Source: Oscillospiraceae bacterium
Lineage (GTDB): Bacteria > Bacillota > Clostridia > Oscillospirales > UBA929
DNA length: 47,700 nt
Direction of reading: 5' to 3'
Assembly (NCBI GenBank): GCA_031254195.1
Contig: JAIRUW010000023.1
Coordinates: 1 to 47,700 of the forward strand
The stretch's first letter is position 1; each line of letters opens with the position of its first letter. Under the pieces are notes generated by a model, which did no database searches, was not told where the DNA came from, and saw only the letters and a program-made list of their open reading frames with translations. Made by a program: the position numbers and the translations under genes. This document shows, piece after piece, positions 38,420 through 46,423 of the stretch.

Positions 38420-38793
38420 GGCTTTTGCTCCTGTTCGGCATCCTGTTCCCGTCCGCGCTTCTGCTGGAAGGAGGGATGATGCTGATATACCGTATCCCGC
38501 TGAAAGGCAGAAATGTGCTGCTCCTGCTCTGCGCGACCTTGTTGACGCAGACCGTCCTGACGCTGACCGCCGGGCGGGCGCTGATCAGCTCCGGCCCGAT
38601 GGGCGCGTTTTTCATCTTATTTCTGGCGGGATTTGTCCTGATGGTCGCAAAGGGGCTGGTGTATGAGCAATTTCTCACCGCCCCTCACAGTAAGCGCGCC
38701 CTCTCTTATGGCATTTTTGCCGGCCTGGCCAGCTGGGCCGCGTTCGCAGCCACCCTCGTCCCGCTAAACGGTTTCCTTCAGCGGTTTGGATAA
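38416..38793 (+). CDS. small integral membrane protein after pgi
   Basis: 125 residues, overlapping pgi by 4 bp and ending just before a strong terminator. Four hydrophobic segments at about 2-24, 35-55, 57-82 and 95-117. No motif recognised. Coupled to pgi in translation, but nothing suggests a role in sugar metabolism. Confidence 0.65.
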   Translation: MRLLLLFGILFPSALLLEGGMMLIYRIPLKGRNVLLLLCATLLTQTVLTLTAGRALISSGPMGAFFILFLAGFVLMVAKGLVYEQFLTAPHSKRALSYGIFAGLASWAAFAATLVPLNGFLQRFG

Positions 38794-38797
38794 AAGA

Positions 38798-38840
38798 GCC
38801 TCCGGCTGCGCCTTACCAAACATGGCGCAGAGCCGGAGGC
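38798..38840. terminator. bidirectional terminator
   Basis: GCCTCCGGCTGCGCC (38798-38812) pairs with GGCGCAGAGCCGGAGGC (38824-38840), allowing one small bulge. It sits between convergent genes, serving both. Confidence 0.8.
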
Positions 38841-38860
38841 CTTAGTCAAAAGAGAGGAGA

Positions 38861-39499
38861 TCACTGGTCTGTATATACGCCGCGGATTAGCGCAACAAGG
38901 CGGAAACGGCCTCCCTCTTCCTCGAACACCACCTTGAGGCTTTTCCAGTCAAAGCCTCCCGGCTGTGACGAAGGGAAGAAGAAGTCAACAAAAACCCCGT
39001 CCGGGAACGCTTCCGTCACATTTTCAACGGCGTTGCCCCGCCTAACGATATTGTTGACGCCCAGCATCGGGGCTTCGGCGTAATTCACATCGCGCAGATA
39101 TGCGGTCATATAATCGGCGGGCGTCAGCTTGATGGGCTGGCTTGTGGCCGGGTCGATGCCGAATAGATATTGCTCCCCCGTGGCGGCGAAAGAACGGACT
39201 TCCCCCGCGCTGAATGTTAAACTGCCGTCATCTACTGTGGAGAACGGGACAAGCAGCAGCCCTTTATCGGATATATACCCGCCAAGCCGCAAATAGTCCC
39301 CCTCGCTGATGGCTTCCGCGACATAGTAAGCCTCTTCCAGCACGGTAAGGTTTCTCTGGCTCGCGGCGGCGTCCGGGCCGGGCGCCAGCGCGCCCCATAT
39401 AACGGAATGCAGGAGCATCCCCGCCAGAAAAAAAAATACGACGGAAAGGATACTACCGATAATTAGGCGGGGCCTGCGGAGCTTTTGGTCAGGCTTCAT
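38861..39499 (-). CDS. membrane-anchored protein, unknown function
   Basis: 212 residues. Basic start MKPDQKLRRPRL, one transmembrane segment (about 12-36), then an extracellular domain of about 175 residues with mixed strands and helices (NLTVLEEAYYVAEAISEGDYLRLGGYIS...). No lipobox. GGGGGCGAAGGC precedes the ATG. No family recognised. Single gene between a terminator and the divergent lipid operon. Confidence 0.65.
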   Translation of the reverse strand: MKPDQKLRRPRLIIGSILSVVFFFLAGMLLHSVIWGALAPGPDAAASQRNLTVLEEAYYVAEAISEGDYLRLGGYISDKGLLLVPFSTVDDGSLTFSAGEVRSFAATGEQYLFGIDPATSQPIKLTPADYMTAYLRDVNYAEAPMLGVNNIVRRGNAVENVTEAFPDGVFVDFFFPSSQPGGFDWKSLKVVFEEEGGRFRLVALIRGVYTDQ

Positions 39500-39642
39500 G
39501 CCTTCGCCCCCTTTAAGTCATGATTATTGTAACACATAACACCGGAAGGTTCAACCCTATCGCGATTACATTTAGGCTACAATCCGGTTACAACTCCAAG
39601 GAAAAACAAACTCAGCGGAAAGTTTCATAAGATTACATAAAC

Positions 39643-39671
39643 TTGACTTCCTTATAACAGTGTGATATGTT
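39643..39671 (+). promoter_or_regulatory. promoter of the envelope lipid operon
   Basis: TTGACT (39643-39648), 17-bp spacer, TATGTT (39666-39671). Confidence 0.65.
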
Positions 39672-39723
39672 ACAAGCAAGAATTTTATATGGGTTAGGAC
39701 GACAACCGGGAAAGGATACGGAT

Positions 39724-40824
39724 ATGCGGCATGATGATCCCCATGCGGCGTCGGCGATGCGGCGCAAGAGCACGACATATATCCTGCTGACGGTTGTTTT
39801 CGTCATGATCTCCGGCCTGTCGATCTGGATGGTCAGCAGCCTTTTTGGCGACGGGAGGATTCTGCCGTCCCTCTCGTTCCTGACGCCCGGGAACGCCGCG
39901 GTGATCGCCGCCTTCCTGCTGGTGTATTTCGCGTTCGATTCCCTGCGGTTTTATTTCGCGCTGCGCGCGTTGAACATCCAAATCTCGTTTCTGTATATCG
40001 TCAAGCTGACGTTTATCAACGTATTCGTTTCCGCCATCACGCCCTTGGCCACCGGCGGGGGCTTCGCGCAGGTATATTTCCTCACGCGGCGCAAAGTGCC
40101 GCTCGGCAGCGCGATGGCTGCCTCGACCATCCGCACGCTGCTTGGCGTGCTCTTTTTCATGATAGCCGCTCCCCTCGTCCTAATCCTGAATCCCGCCCTG
40201 CTTGAGCTTCTCGGAAGTGTTTTTACTTGGATACTGATGGTCACAATCTTCATATATATTGTCATCGGGGTCCTGCTGTTCAGGCTTGTGATGAATGAAA
40301 ATTTCGTGAAAGCCCCCGTTTACCGGTTTACGCGTTTTTTGCATAAAAAGCGTCTGCTTTCGGCGCGCAGGATGCGAAAAATCTGTCTCGGGACGTTTTC
40401 TGAGGTACGGAATTTCAACAAGGGCGTCCATCTCTTTTTGCGGGGCCCTAAGAAGTACGTCGCCCTGTCGGTATTCTTTACCTTGCTATTTTTACTCGCG
40501 CTGTTCTCCATCCCCTTGCTGCTGACCTGGGCAATGGGTTACCGGATTTCCCCCGCCTTTGTCTATCAGGCGATGACCGTCATCACCTTCGCGACGTATT
40601 TCGCCTTCACTCCCGGGGCGTCGGGCATTGCGGAGGGCGGGTTCGCCCTGATGTTTACCGGCTCGGTCGCCGAGGGCGACATCGCGTCGCTCACGCTGCT
40701 TTGGCGGTCGCTCTCAGTCTATGTGGGGACCGTCATTGGCCTGGTGCTCTTTTACATCGAGGTTTTCGCGAAACCCAAGAAGAAAGGTAAGCAAGTGTCC
40801 TCAAATGAAATGGAGGTCAGCTAA
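39724..40824 (+). CDS. flippase-like / LPG synthase transmembrane-domain protein
   Basis: 366 residues from the ATG at 39724 with GGAAAGGA upstream. An earlier in-frame ATG (39667) has none. About eight to nine hydrophobic segments. The family pattern is visible: FINVFVSAITPLATGGGFAQVYFLTRRKVPLGSAMAASTIRTLLG and, near the end, FTPGASGIAEGGFALMF. This UPF0104-type domain is the flippase half of MprF; here there is no synthase domain. With the overlapping GT4 gene and an acyltransferase it probably moves or modifies a glycolipid. Confidence 0.85.
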   Translation: MRHDDPHAASAMRRKSTTYILLTVVFVMISGLSIWMVSSLFGDGRILPSLSFLTPGNAAVIAAFLLVYFAFDSLRFYFALRALNIQISFLYIVKLTFINVFVSAITPLATGGGFAQVYFLTRRKVPLGSAMAASTIRTLLGVLFFMIAAPLVLILNPALLELLGSVFTWILMVTIFIYIVIGVLLFRLVMNENFVKAPVYRFTRFLHKKRLLSARRMRKICLGTFSEVRNFNKGVHLFLRGPKKYVALSVFFTLLFLLALFSIPLLLTWAMGYRISPAFVYQAMTVITFATYFAFTPGASGIAEGGFALMFTGSVAEGDIASLTLLWRSLSVYVGTVIGLVLFYIEVFAKPKKKGKQVSSNEMEVS

Positions 40825-41999
40825 TGGAAACCGCCGCGTTGCGCATCGCCATGTTCACCGACAATTACTACCCGTTCATCGGGGGGGTCCCCATCTCGAT
40901 CGACCGCTTGACGCAGGGGCTGCGGGCAATGGGGCATTCGGTCACCATTTTCGCGCCCGCATACCCGGGGCAATCACCGGAAGCCGACCCCGATACCGTG
41001 CGCTGCAAGCTGCTGCGGTACCACAAAACCAAGCTCTTCGATTTTGCCGTCACCAACATCTTCTCGCGGGAGATCGACACGGAGTTTGCCAAGCGCGGCT
41101 TTGACGTTATTCACGCGCACCACCCCTTCTGGATGGGCGTTAAGGGCTTGAATTTTGGGAAGAAGTACGGCATCCCTGTCGTTTACACTCACCATACGCA
41201 GTTTGACCAGTATTCCCATTATATGCCTGTCATGAAAGGGTTTTTCAAGTCTTATATTTCCCACAGCGTTGTCAAATATTTCTCACAGCGCTGCGACCTT
41301 GTCTTCTCCCCCGTGAAAACATCCGAAGCCTATTTGACCAGTTTGGGCGTTACGACCCCAATCGAGATCCTTCCGACCGGGGTCAAGCTCGTCCCCGAGG
41401 GAGCGGGGGATGAGATCAGGCAAAAACTCGCGCCCGGCGGCGAGACATTGCTGTGCTCCGTTGCCCGGCTGGCGCCGGAGAAGAATATTCCCTTCCTGTT
41501 GAGAGGGATAAACCGGGTCAGGGAGATTTCGTCTGTCCCGTTCAAATGTATCGTCGTCGGGGACGGGCCGGAGCGGGGCGCCTTGGATCAAATCGTCCGC
41601 AAGCTGAATTTGGACGATTGCGTGGTGCTGACCGGCGGCGTGCCGCCCGAAGAAGTGGGGAACTATATCCGGGCAAGCGACCTCTTTGTGTTCGCGTCAC
41701 GGTCCGAGGTGCAAGGGGTGGCGCTGTTCGAGGCGATGGCGGCGCGCTGCCCGGTGGTGGCCGTGCGGTGCAGCGGCGCCGACGATGTGATCATCGACGG
41801 CTTCAACGGATACCGGGTGTATGAGGATTTAGAGGAATGGGCGGGCCGGGTCGCCGCGCTTCTGTCCGACCGGGAGGAACGGCAAAGGCTGGCGGACAAC
41901 GCCTACCGGCACGCCGAGCAATTTTCGACCGAAGCGGTTGCTCAGCAGGCCACCCGCGCCTACAGGCGGGCAATCGAGGAAAAAAAGCGCGATGGGTAG
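40824..41999 (+). CDS. GT4 glycosyltransferase, glycolipid type
   Basis: 391 residues; its ATG shares a base with the upstream TAA. GT-B fold: acceptor-side start FTDNYYPFIGGVPISIDRLTQGLRAMGHSVTIFAP, HAHHPFWMG, THHTQFDQYSHYMP, then the donor domain SVARLAPEKNIPFLLRGI and the EX7E-type ASRSEVQGVALFEAMAARCPVVA. The start and the THHTQFDxYxHY stretch are as in diacylglycerol glucosyltransferases and mannosyltransferases of Firmicutes, so I expect it to glycosylate a membrane lipid at the inner face. Confidence 0.87.
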   Translation: METAALRIAMFTDNYYPFIGGVPISIDRLTQGLRAMGHSVTIFAPAYPGQSPEADPDTVRCKLLRYHKTKLFDFAVTNIFSREIDTEFAKRGFDVIHAHHPFWMGVKGLNFGKKYGIPVVYTHHTQFDQYSHYMPVMKGFFKSYISHSVVKYFSQRCDLVFSPVKTSEAYLTSLGVTTPIEILPTGVKLVPEGAGDEIRQKLAPGGETLLCSVARLAPEKNIPFLLRGINRVREISSVPFKCIVVGDGPERGALDQIVRKLNLDDCVVLTGGVPPEEVGNYIRASDLFVFASRSEVQGVALFEAMAARCPVVAVRCSGADDVIIDGFNGYRVYEDLEEWAGRVAALLSDREERQRLADNAYRHAEQFSTEAVAQQATRAYRRAIEEKKRDG

Positions 42000-42606
42000 G
42001 TTCTCAGACCGTTTTTGGGCCGGCCTGGCGGCGGGTTATATGCGCTTTGTCTACGCCACAAGCAAGGTCACGCGCGAAGGGCATACGGAGCTTTTAGACG
42101 GGGGCGATACATTCGCCGTCGGGCTTTGGCACGGCGACAGCTTTTGCTATTACCCGCAGCTTCAAAACCGGGGAGATGTGATCGTCACCACCATCAACAA
42201 GCGGGGGGACGTCGTCGCCGCGCTCGGGCGCAAGTTCGGGTATAATCCAATCCGGTTGCCAGATGAACATAATCCCGACGTTAGCCTGCTAAACCTCCGC
42301 CGCATGTTAGCCGATGCCGGAAGCCAGCATATCTGCTTCAGTATGGACGGCCCGCTAGGCCCGTACCATATTCCGTCGCGTTTTTTTCTGACGGCGGCAT
42401 ACCTGGCCAAAAAGCGCATCATGCCCATCTCGGTCAAGGTGAAGCGGAAAATACGCCTGACCAGGCGCTGGGATAAATATATGATCCCACTGCCGTTTTC
42501 CCGCATCACATTCACCTTCCACCAGCCCTTAGAGGTGAAAAAAGACGCGTTCGCCGCGCTGACGGAGCAAATCATTACAATCATGGACGGGGGGCCGCGC
42601 GATTGA
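41992..42606 (+). CDS. DUF374-like lysophospholipid acyltransferase family protein
   Basis: 204 residues from the ATG at 41992, overlapping the GT4 stop by 8 bp, with GAGGAAA upstream. Features of the family: early GLWHGDSFCYY (the HxxxD-like catalytic box), NKRGDVVAALGRKFGYNPIRL, and SMDGPLGPYHIPSRFFLTAAYLAKKRIMPISV, matching the usual PDGPRGPxxxxxxGxxxLA block. Probably acylates a (glyco)lipid at the membrane. Last gene of the three-gene lipid unit. Confidence 0.8.
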   Translation: MGRFSDRFWAGLAAGYMRFVYATSKVTREGHTELLDGGDTFAVGLWHGDSFCYYPQLQNRGDVIVTTINKRGDVVAALGRKFGYNPIRLPDEHNPDVSLLNLRRMLADAGSQHICFSMDGPLGPYHIPSRFFLTAAYLAKKRIMPISVKVKRKIRLTRRWDKYMIPLPFSRITFTFHQPLEVKKDAFAALTEQIITIMDGGPRD

Positions 42607-42622
42607 GGCGCGGTCCTTTTTT

Positions 42623-42637
42623 TGTGACACTGTCACA
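42623..42637. promoter_or_regulatory. 15-bp perfect palindrome upstream of the ECF operon
   Basis: TGTGACA-C-TGTCACA, arms 42623-42629 and 42631-42637, 60 bp before the sigma factor start. Shape of a dimeric regulator site. No regulator in the window is obviously its ligand. Confidence 0.45.
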
Positions 42638-42697
42638 TTTTATACCGGGCTGACGTCTAACGGGTGGGTACCCAAAGAGGAAACAGGAGGGAAGCCG

Positions 42698-43222
42698 GTG
42701 GAATATTGCGAAACAGTGACCCTCGCGGCACCGCGCGGCGCCTTCGCGGACGAAGCGGCGTTTGACGGCTGGGTCAGGGAGACACAAAAATCTCTTGTCC
42801 GGTTTTGCCGCCAGATGGTAGACGACTGGGCCGAGGCTGAGGACATGGCGCAGGAGGCATACTTACGCGCGTGGGAAAAGCGCGGCAGCTTCAAGGGCGG
42901 GTGCTCCCTGCTGACATGGCAGATGGCCATAGCCCGCCGCGTCTGCCTCGACCGCTTGCGCCGCCAAAAGCGGGTAAAGCTGATCCCGCTGGACGAGCGG
43001 GATGCCGCGCCCTCGCCCGACACCGAAACCAAGGCCGACGTACAGCGAGCGCTGGCGAAGCTGAACGCCGACGACCGGGCGGTTTTATACCTCCGCGCGG
43101 GAGAGGGATTGCCGTTTGAGGAAGCCGGAAAGGCGCTGGGATGCAGCGCGGCGGCTTGCCGCAAACGCTATGAGCGCGCCAAACAACGATTTGAAGCCGC
43201 CTACGGCGGCAGGGAGGGGTAA
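42698..43222 (+). CDS. ECF-type RNA polymerase sigma factor
   Basis: 174 residues from a GTG with CAGGAGGGA upstream. Region 2 (about 20-90): KSLVRFCRQMVDDWAEAEDMAQEAYLRAWEK...LLTWQMAIARRVCLDRLRRQKR. Region 4 (about 115-170): NADDRAVLYLRAGEGLPFEEAGKALGCSAAACRKRYERAKQRF. Directs polymerase to stress-type promoters. The following gene, 3 bp downstream, has one membrane segment and is the likely anti-sigma factor. Confidence 0.9.
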   Translation: MEYCETVTLAAPRGAFADEAAFDGWVRETQKSLVRFCRQMVDDWAEAEDMAQEAYLRAWEKRGSFKGGCSLLTWQMAIARRVCLDRLRRQKRVKLIPLDERDAAPSPDTETKADVQRALAKLNADDRAVLYLRAGEGLPFEEAGKALGCSAAACRKRYERAKQRFEAAYGGREG

Positions 43223-43225
43223 CAC

Positions 43226-44125
43226 ATGATGGAGGAACTTAAGACCTATTATAAAGAGCAAGCCGATACGCAGCCCGAACCGTTTTTAGCAGTTACACCC
43301 GCTGAGGCGACGGTGACAAAACGCCGCCCGGTACACCGCGTGGGTTTGGTCGCGGCAAGCCTTGTGCTGATGCTGGCGGTTACCATGGCGATTCCCGGCG
43401 TACGCGCCGCGGTGGGCGAGTGGATGATTGACATAGTCACGGGCGAGAAGCGGGAGATGACAGCTCCGCCCGACGTCCCGGAAAAGAGCGATGAACTGCT
43501 GGATAAATATGTGGGGGACTGGGACACGAACAAATCGTCCAATCTGTTCTCCGTGCGACCAGCCAAACTCCCCAGAGAAGGCTGGACCGGAACCATGAGG
43601 GGTGGCTGGAGCGATTATGAGGACCAGCAAGCGTTTATGGCCGCGCTGGAAGGTTCCGGCTTCCGGGTCCGCACAGATTTTTCGGGCGTATTTACGGCGG
43701 AAATCAGGCATCCGCTCAAAAGCGACGTCCCTCTCAGAGAATGGGAGGAGGAAGGGTATATCATACGGGAATATGAGGTTGACACGGATACGGCCTCAAG
43801 CTATCATACCCTCTTTGACGATAATAACAGGCTTTTGCAAATCAACATGAATTTATTGCAGGTTTCCGGGGTAAATGTTCCGGGGGAAAGGGCTGAGGCC
43901 GTGTCCGTCGCGGGCTGGGAGACTGCCATTGCCGTCTACCGTGAAAGCGGAGAGTTTTGGCCGCTTTCTCTTTATCTGACCAACCCTATCCCCGGTGATA
44001 TAGTTATCCCTGAATACGGTGATTATCCAGAACGTTCAGGAGCCCGCTATTCCCTCCACTGTGATCTCTCCGGCGACGGATACACGCTGGAAGAACTGAT
44101 CGCCATCGCTGAAACCCTCGGATAA
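43226..44125 (+). CDS. membrane-anchored putative anti-sigma factor
   Basis: 299 residues; AGGGAGGGG before the ATG. A cytoplasmic stretch of about 38 residues, a transmembrane helix (about 38-58: VGLVAASLVLMLAVTMAIPGV), then VRAAVGEWMIDIVTG and an outside domain of about 230 residues. The RAAVxEW(M/L)xxxF/V piece right after the helix is seen in many DUF4367/DUF4179-type partners of ECF sigma factors. The N-terminus is too short for a classic zinc anti-sigma domain, so the inhibition mode is uncertain. Confidence 0.75.
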   Translation: MMEELKTYYKEQADTQPEPFLAVTPAEATVTKRRPVHRVGLVAASLVLMLAVTMAIPGVRAAVGEWMIDIVTGEKREMTAPPDVPEKSDELLDKYVGDWDTNKSSNLFSVRPAKLPREGWTGTMRGGWSDYEDQQAFMAALEGSGFRVRTDFSGVFTAEIRHPLKSDVPLREWEEEGYIIREYEVDTDTASSYHTLFDDNNRLLQINMNLLQVSGVNVPGERAEAVSVAGWETAIAVYRESGEFWPLSLYLTNPIPGDIVIPEYGDYPERSGARYSLHCDLSGDGYTLEELIAIAETLG

Positions 44126-44139
44126 AACAGACGCCATAT

Positions 44140-44176
44140 AACCCCCGGACGGCCTTGCCGTTTGGGGGTTTCATTT
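44140..44176 (+). terminator. terminator of the ECF sigma operon
   Basis: AACCCCC (44140-44146) pairs with GGGGGTT (44164-44170), with an inner GACGGC/GCCGTT stem, then TCATTTTC. Confidence 0.75.
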
Positions 44177-44260
44177 TCGTTTCCTGCTTTCTCGATATTT
44201 TTGCTTACAACAGAGGGGGACACAGACCGAATCGTTCTGCAACAAAACCACATGCGCAAA

Positions 44261-44294
44261 ACGGCCTCCCTGCCGCAGGAGGGCAGGAGGCCGT
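44261..44294 (-). terminator. terminator downstream of the 311-residue gene
   Basis: ACGGCCTCCCTGCC (44261-44274) pairs with GGCAGGAGGCCGT (44282-44294), allowing one bulge. It lies 15 bp after the stop on the minus strand. Confidence 0.65.
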
Positions 44295-44309
44295 CATAGC
44301 TTACGAAGA

Positions 44310-45245
44310 CTAGCGCTTTACAGCAGGCACGATCGCGAGAAACTCGCTTTCCACCCCCGCCGCGTCATACGCTACGCCGTTATATACCCATACCGGCTGC
44401 AAGTACGGCTGATCCTCGATCGTCCCCCCGTCTTCCCAGTAGGCCAGCTCTATGGAGGTGACTTTTGCGGATACGGCCGACGGCTCTATGCTGCATAATG
44501 TATCGCCGCTCAACAGCACATCATAGAATTGCTCGGGAGGAGCTAAATCCACCACGCGGTCAAACACAAAGTCTTTATAGTAACTTCTGACCGCCTCGAT
44601 CTCGCCGTTGTAGTCAATTTCGACGGCGATGCGGGAAATCCCGAATACCTCATACCCATCTACTGTAGGGTAATAAAACACAGTGACGGAATATTCCAAC
44701 TGATCCTCAAATGAGCTTCCCATCGATTTTCCGCCAAACGAGGTGGCTGAAAATCGCTCAGGCCGGAGCTGGTTTTCATCCAGGAAACGGGACGCGATTC
44801 TTTCCGCTTCCTCATTGCTTGGCGCTTCTTTTCGCAGGGAGGAGTCTTCCTCAGACAGCGTATAGGTCCAAAAGCCCGTGTCATCCTCCATTGTGATTTG
44901 CTTTATGCGACCGTCGTCCGTGACGCCCAGCAAACGATCTTTGTTTCCCACATAATCCCGAACGGCGTCAAGCTCCCATATCCCTAAAGCACTGGCAGCC
45001 CGGTCAAATTGATTATACCTTCCTTTATAATTAATCTCAAAGCGGTATAGGTTTGCCTTCTTCGGCACATCAACCTCAGTCTCAATGGACAACTCCACTT
45101 TCGGTATTGCCTGCCCCGCGAGGGGAAGGAAGAGATCGGGGATGGGAGAAGGCTTGGGAACAAGAAACCAATAGCCCAGCACGCACAGCAAGATTACAGG
45201 GATTGCCGCCGCCGCTATAAGCAAGTTGCGATAAGCCTTTTTCAT
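44310..45245 (-). CDS. membrane-anchored protein, YycH/YycI-like at most
   Basis: 311 residues. MKKAYRNLLIAAAAIPVILLCVLGYWFLVP is an uncleaved anchor, and the rest is outside. Repeated mixed alpha/beta segments (SNEEAERIASRFLDENQL, YEVFGISRIAVEIDYNGEIEAVRSYYKDF) recall PepSY/YycH-type domains that modulate membrane kinases or proteases, but I cannot assign it firmly. The TTAGGAGGTTAAGT stretch before the ATG is a good ribosome binding site. It lies 14 bp after the secreted peptidase-like gene and is probably co-transcribed. Confidence 0.65.
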   Translation of the reverse strand: MKKAYRNLLIAAAAIPVILLCVLGYWFLVPKPSPIPDLFLPLAGQAIPKVELSIETEVDVPKKANLYRFEINYKGRYNQFDRAASALGIWELDAVRDYVGNKDRLLGVTDDGRIKQITMEDDTGFWTYTLSEEDSSLRKEAPSNEEAERIASRFLDENQLRPERFSATSFGGKSMGSSFEDQLEYSVTVFYYPTVDGYEVFGISRIAVEIDYNGEIEAVRSYYKDFVFDRVVDLAPPEQFYDVLLSGDTLCSIEPSAVSAKVTSIELAYWEDGGTIEDQPYLQPVWVYNGVAYDAAGVESEFLAIVPAVKR

Positions 45246-45259
45246 ACTTAACCTCCTAA

Positions 45260-46084
45260 CTAATTATAGAACCTATTTTCATATACATAATCTGATGGTG
45301 AAACATTACCCCATCTTCCGGCGGTGACAGCGCCGCCTGGGAATACAAGGGAGTCATTTTTTGCGTCTACAAATCCCATCCAGCGCGCGGTGACTCGAAC
45401 CCTGCCTGTTCGCGGCTGCCATCTGGAAGTTGATTCAAAGAACGCTTCTTTTATTGTTTTCGGGACGCCATTTTCAAATGTAGTCAAGGTTCTTCCGAAA
45501 TCCGCGCCTTCCCTGCTGTCAAGATACATAGTGGAGGCAAAGCCGCAAATTGCCCGTCCGCCTCTAAACATGCTTCTTAAACTATTTAGTTTAGCAGTAG
45601 AATCATAAAATAGAAAATTGCAGGTATACATGTTTAAGTATCGGAGACTTCCCTGAAGCCTGACTTCACTTGTTGTTGCATTGGTTGCTGCATTGCTATA
45701 GCAATTTCCAGAATGAGAGCTTGGAGTTGGTGTAGCGAAAAAATGCGCAGCGTTATTCAGTGAATCAATGTTTAGTCCGTGTCCCGCGTATGCAAAGAAA
45801 GTTACCCTTTCAGACCAACTTGACGAGAACACGTTTTTGTTCGCCGCCGCGTTCTTATGGCCAAAATGGTTTGTGCTTAAATAATAAGCGGATTGCCATA
45901 ACTCACTATATAGTTGATCCACATAGTGACCGCCGGCTCTGTCGCCAAATTGACAAGAACCACTAGAACTGCTGTAAGTGTCAACACCCGCAAAGCCGGC
46001 AGTGAATCCGTATGCAGGGGCTGCACAGAAGCTAACGAACAAAATCGTGACAAGCATTGCTATGACCATGCGTTTGCATTTCAT
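45260..46084 (-). CDS. secreted protein with clan-CD-like His/Cys pair (DUF6345-like)
   Basis: 274 residues from the ATG at 46084 (GGGAGGTATACCA upstream). Signal peptide about 1-26, ending APAYG. The core has VTFFAYAGHGLN (His102) and, 53 residues later, LRYLNMYTCNF (Cys155). A hydrophobic strand then H-G, and later a strand ending in Cys, is the catalytic layout of clan CD peptidases (caspase, gingipain, clostripain). It is close to what I know as DUF6345. Activity is not proven. The divergent neighbour is a pheromone-like peptide gene, so it may be under quorum control. Confidence 0.65.
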   Translation of the reverse strand: MKCKRMVIAMLVTILFVSFCAAPAYGFTAGFAGVDTYSSSSGSCQFGDRAGGHYVDQLYSELWQSAYYLSTNHFGHKNAAANKNVFSSSWSERVTFFAYAGHGLNIDSLNNAAHFFATPTPSSHSGNCYSNAATNATTSEVRLQGSLRYLNMYTCNFLFYDSTAKLNSLRSMFRGGRAICGFASTMYLDSREGADFGRTLTTFENGVPKTIKEAFFESTSRWQPRTGRVRVTARWMGFVDAKNDSLVFPGGAVTAGRWGNVSPSDYVYENRFYN

Positions 46085-46136
46085 TGGTATACCTCCCTTA
46101 TACTTCGGAAAGGCTGGCCAGCTTTTCTCTGTCACC

Positions 46137-46204
46137 AATATACCATAAACAGCGAAAAATGTCAATTGCAGGGTTTGAAAATATTTGGGCCTAAAATTTT
46201 CAAA
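46137..46204 (-). promoter_or_regulatory. promoter and dyad upstream of the secreted peptidase-like gene
   Basis: Minus strand TTGACA (46160-46165), 17-bp spacer, TATATT (46137-46142). Just upstream a 9-bp dyad TTTGAAAAT (46174-46182)/ATTTTCAAA (46196-46204) is placed where an activator would bind. Confidence 0.7.
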
Positions 46205-46215
46205 ATCTGCAACAC

Positions 46216-46241
46216 CATTCCATAATGGAATGTGATATAAT
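46216..46241 (+). promoter_or_regulatory. operator and promoter of the pro-peptide gene
   Basis: CATTCCAT (46216-46223) and ATGGAATG (46225-46232) form a perfect dyad with one central base. The extended -10 TGATATAAT (46233-46241) follows directly. No good -35 exists: the dyad takes its place, so the bound regulator may activate. The half-site recurs at 47358-47365 and 47417-47424 at the regulator promoter. Confidence 0.7.
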
Positions 46242-46270
46242 GATTGGAAATATTAAGGAGGATGAATCCT

Positions 46271-46423
46271 ATGTTAAAACGAATCACCGCGCTATTGTCC
46301 GCTCTGTGCCTGTGCGCCGCTCTTTTTGGAGGATTGCCTTGGATAAAGCCCTTTTCTCCTGCGGGCAATGGAATCATCGCGCCGTTTGATGCCCCATATC
46401 CTGATCTTCCCATAACTAAGTAA
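46271..46423 (+). CDS. secreted pro-peptide, candidate RRNPP pheromone precursor
   Basis: 50 residues from the ATG at 46271, with AAGGAGG 9 nt upstream; an ATG at 46262 would touch that site. MLKR, a hydrophobic core (ITALLSALCLCAALFGG) and a short tail ending FDAPYPDLPITK: the plan of PapR/Phr-type precursors, exported and cut to a short C-terminal peptide. PDLPI recalls the ADLPF of PapR. It is convergent with the HTH-TPR regulator and overlaps its last 8 bp. Confidence 0.7.
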   Translation: MLKRITALLSALCLCAALFGGLPWIKPFSPAGNGIIAPFDAPYPDLPITK

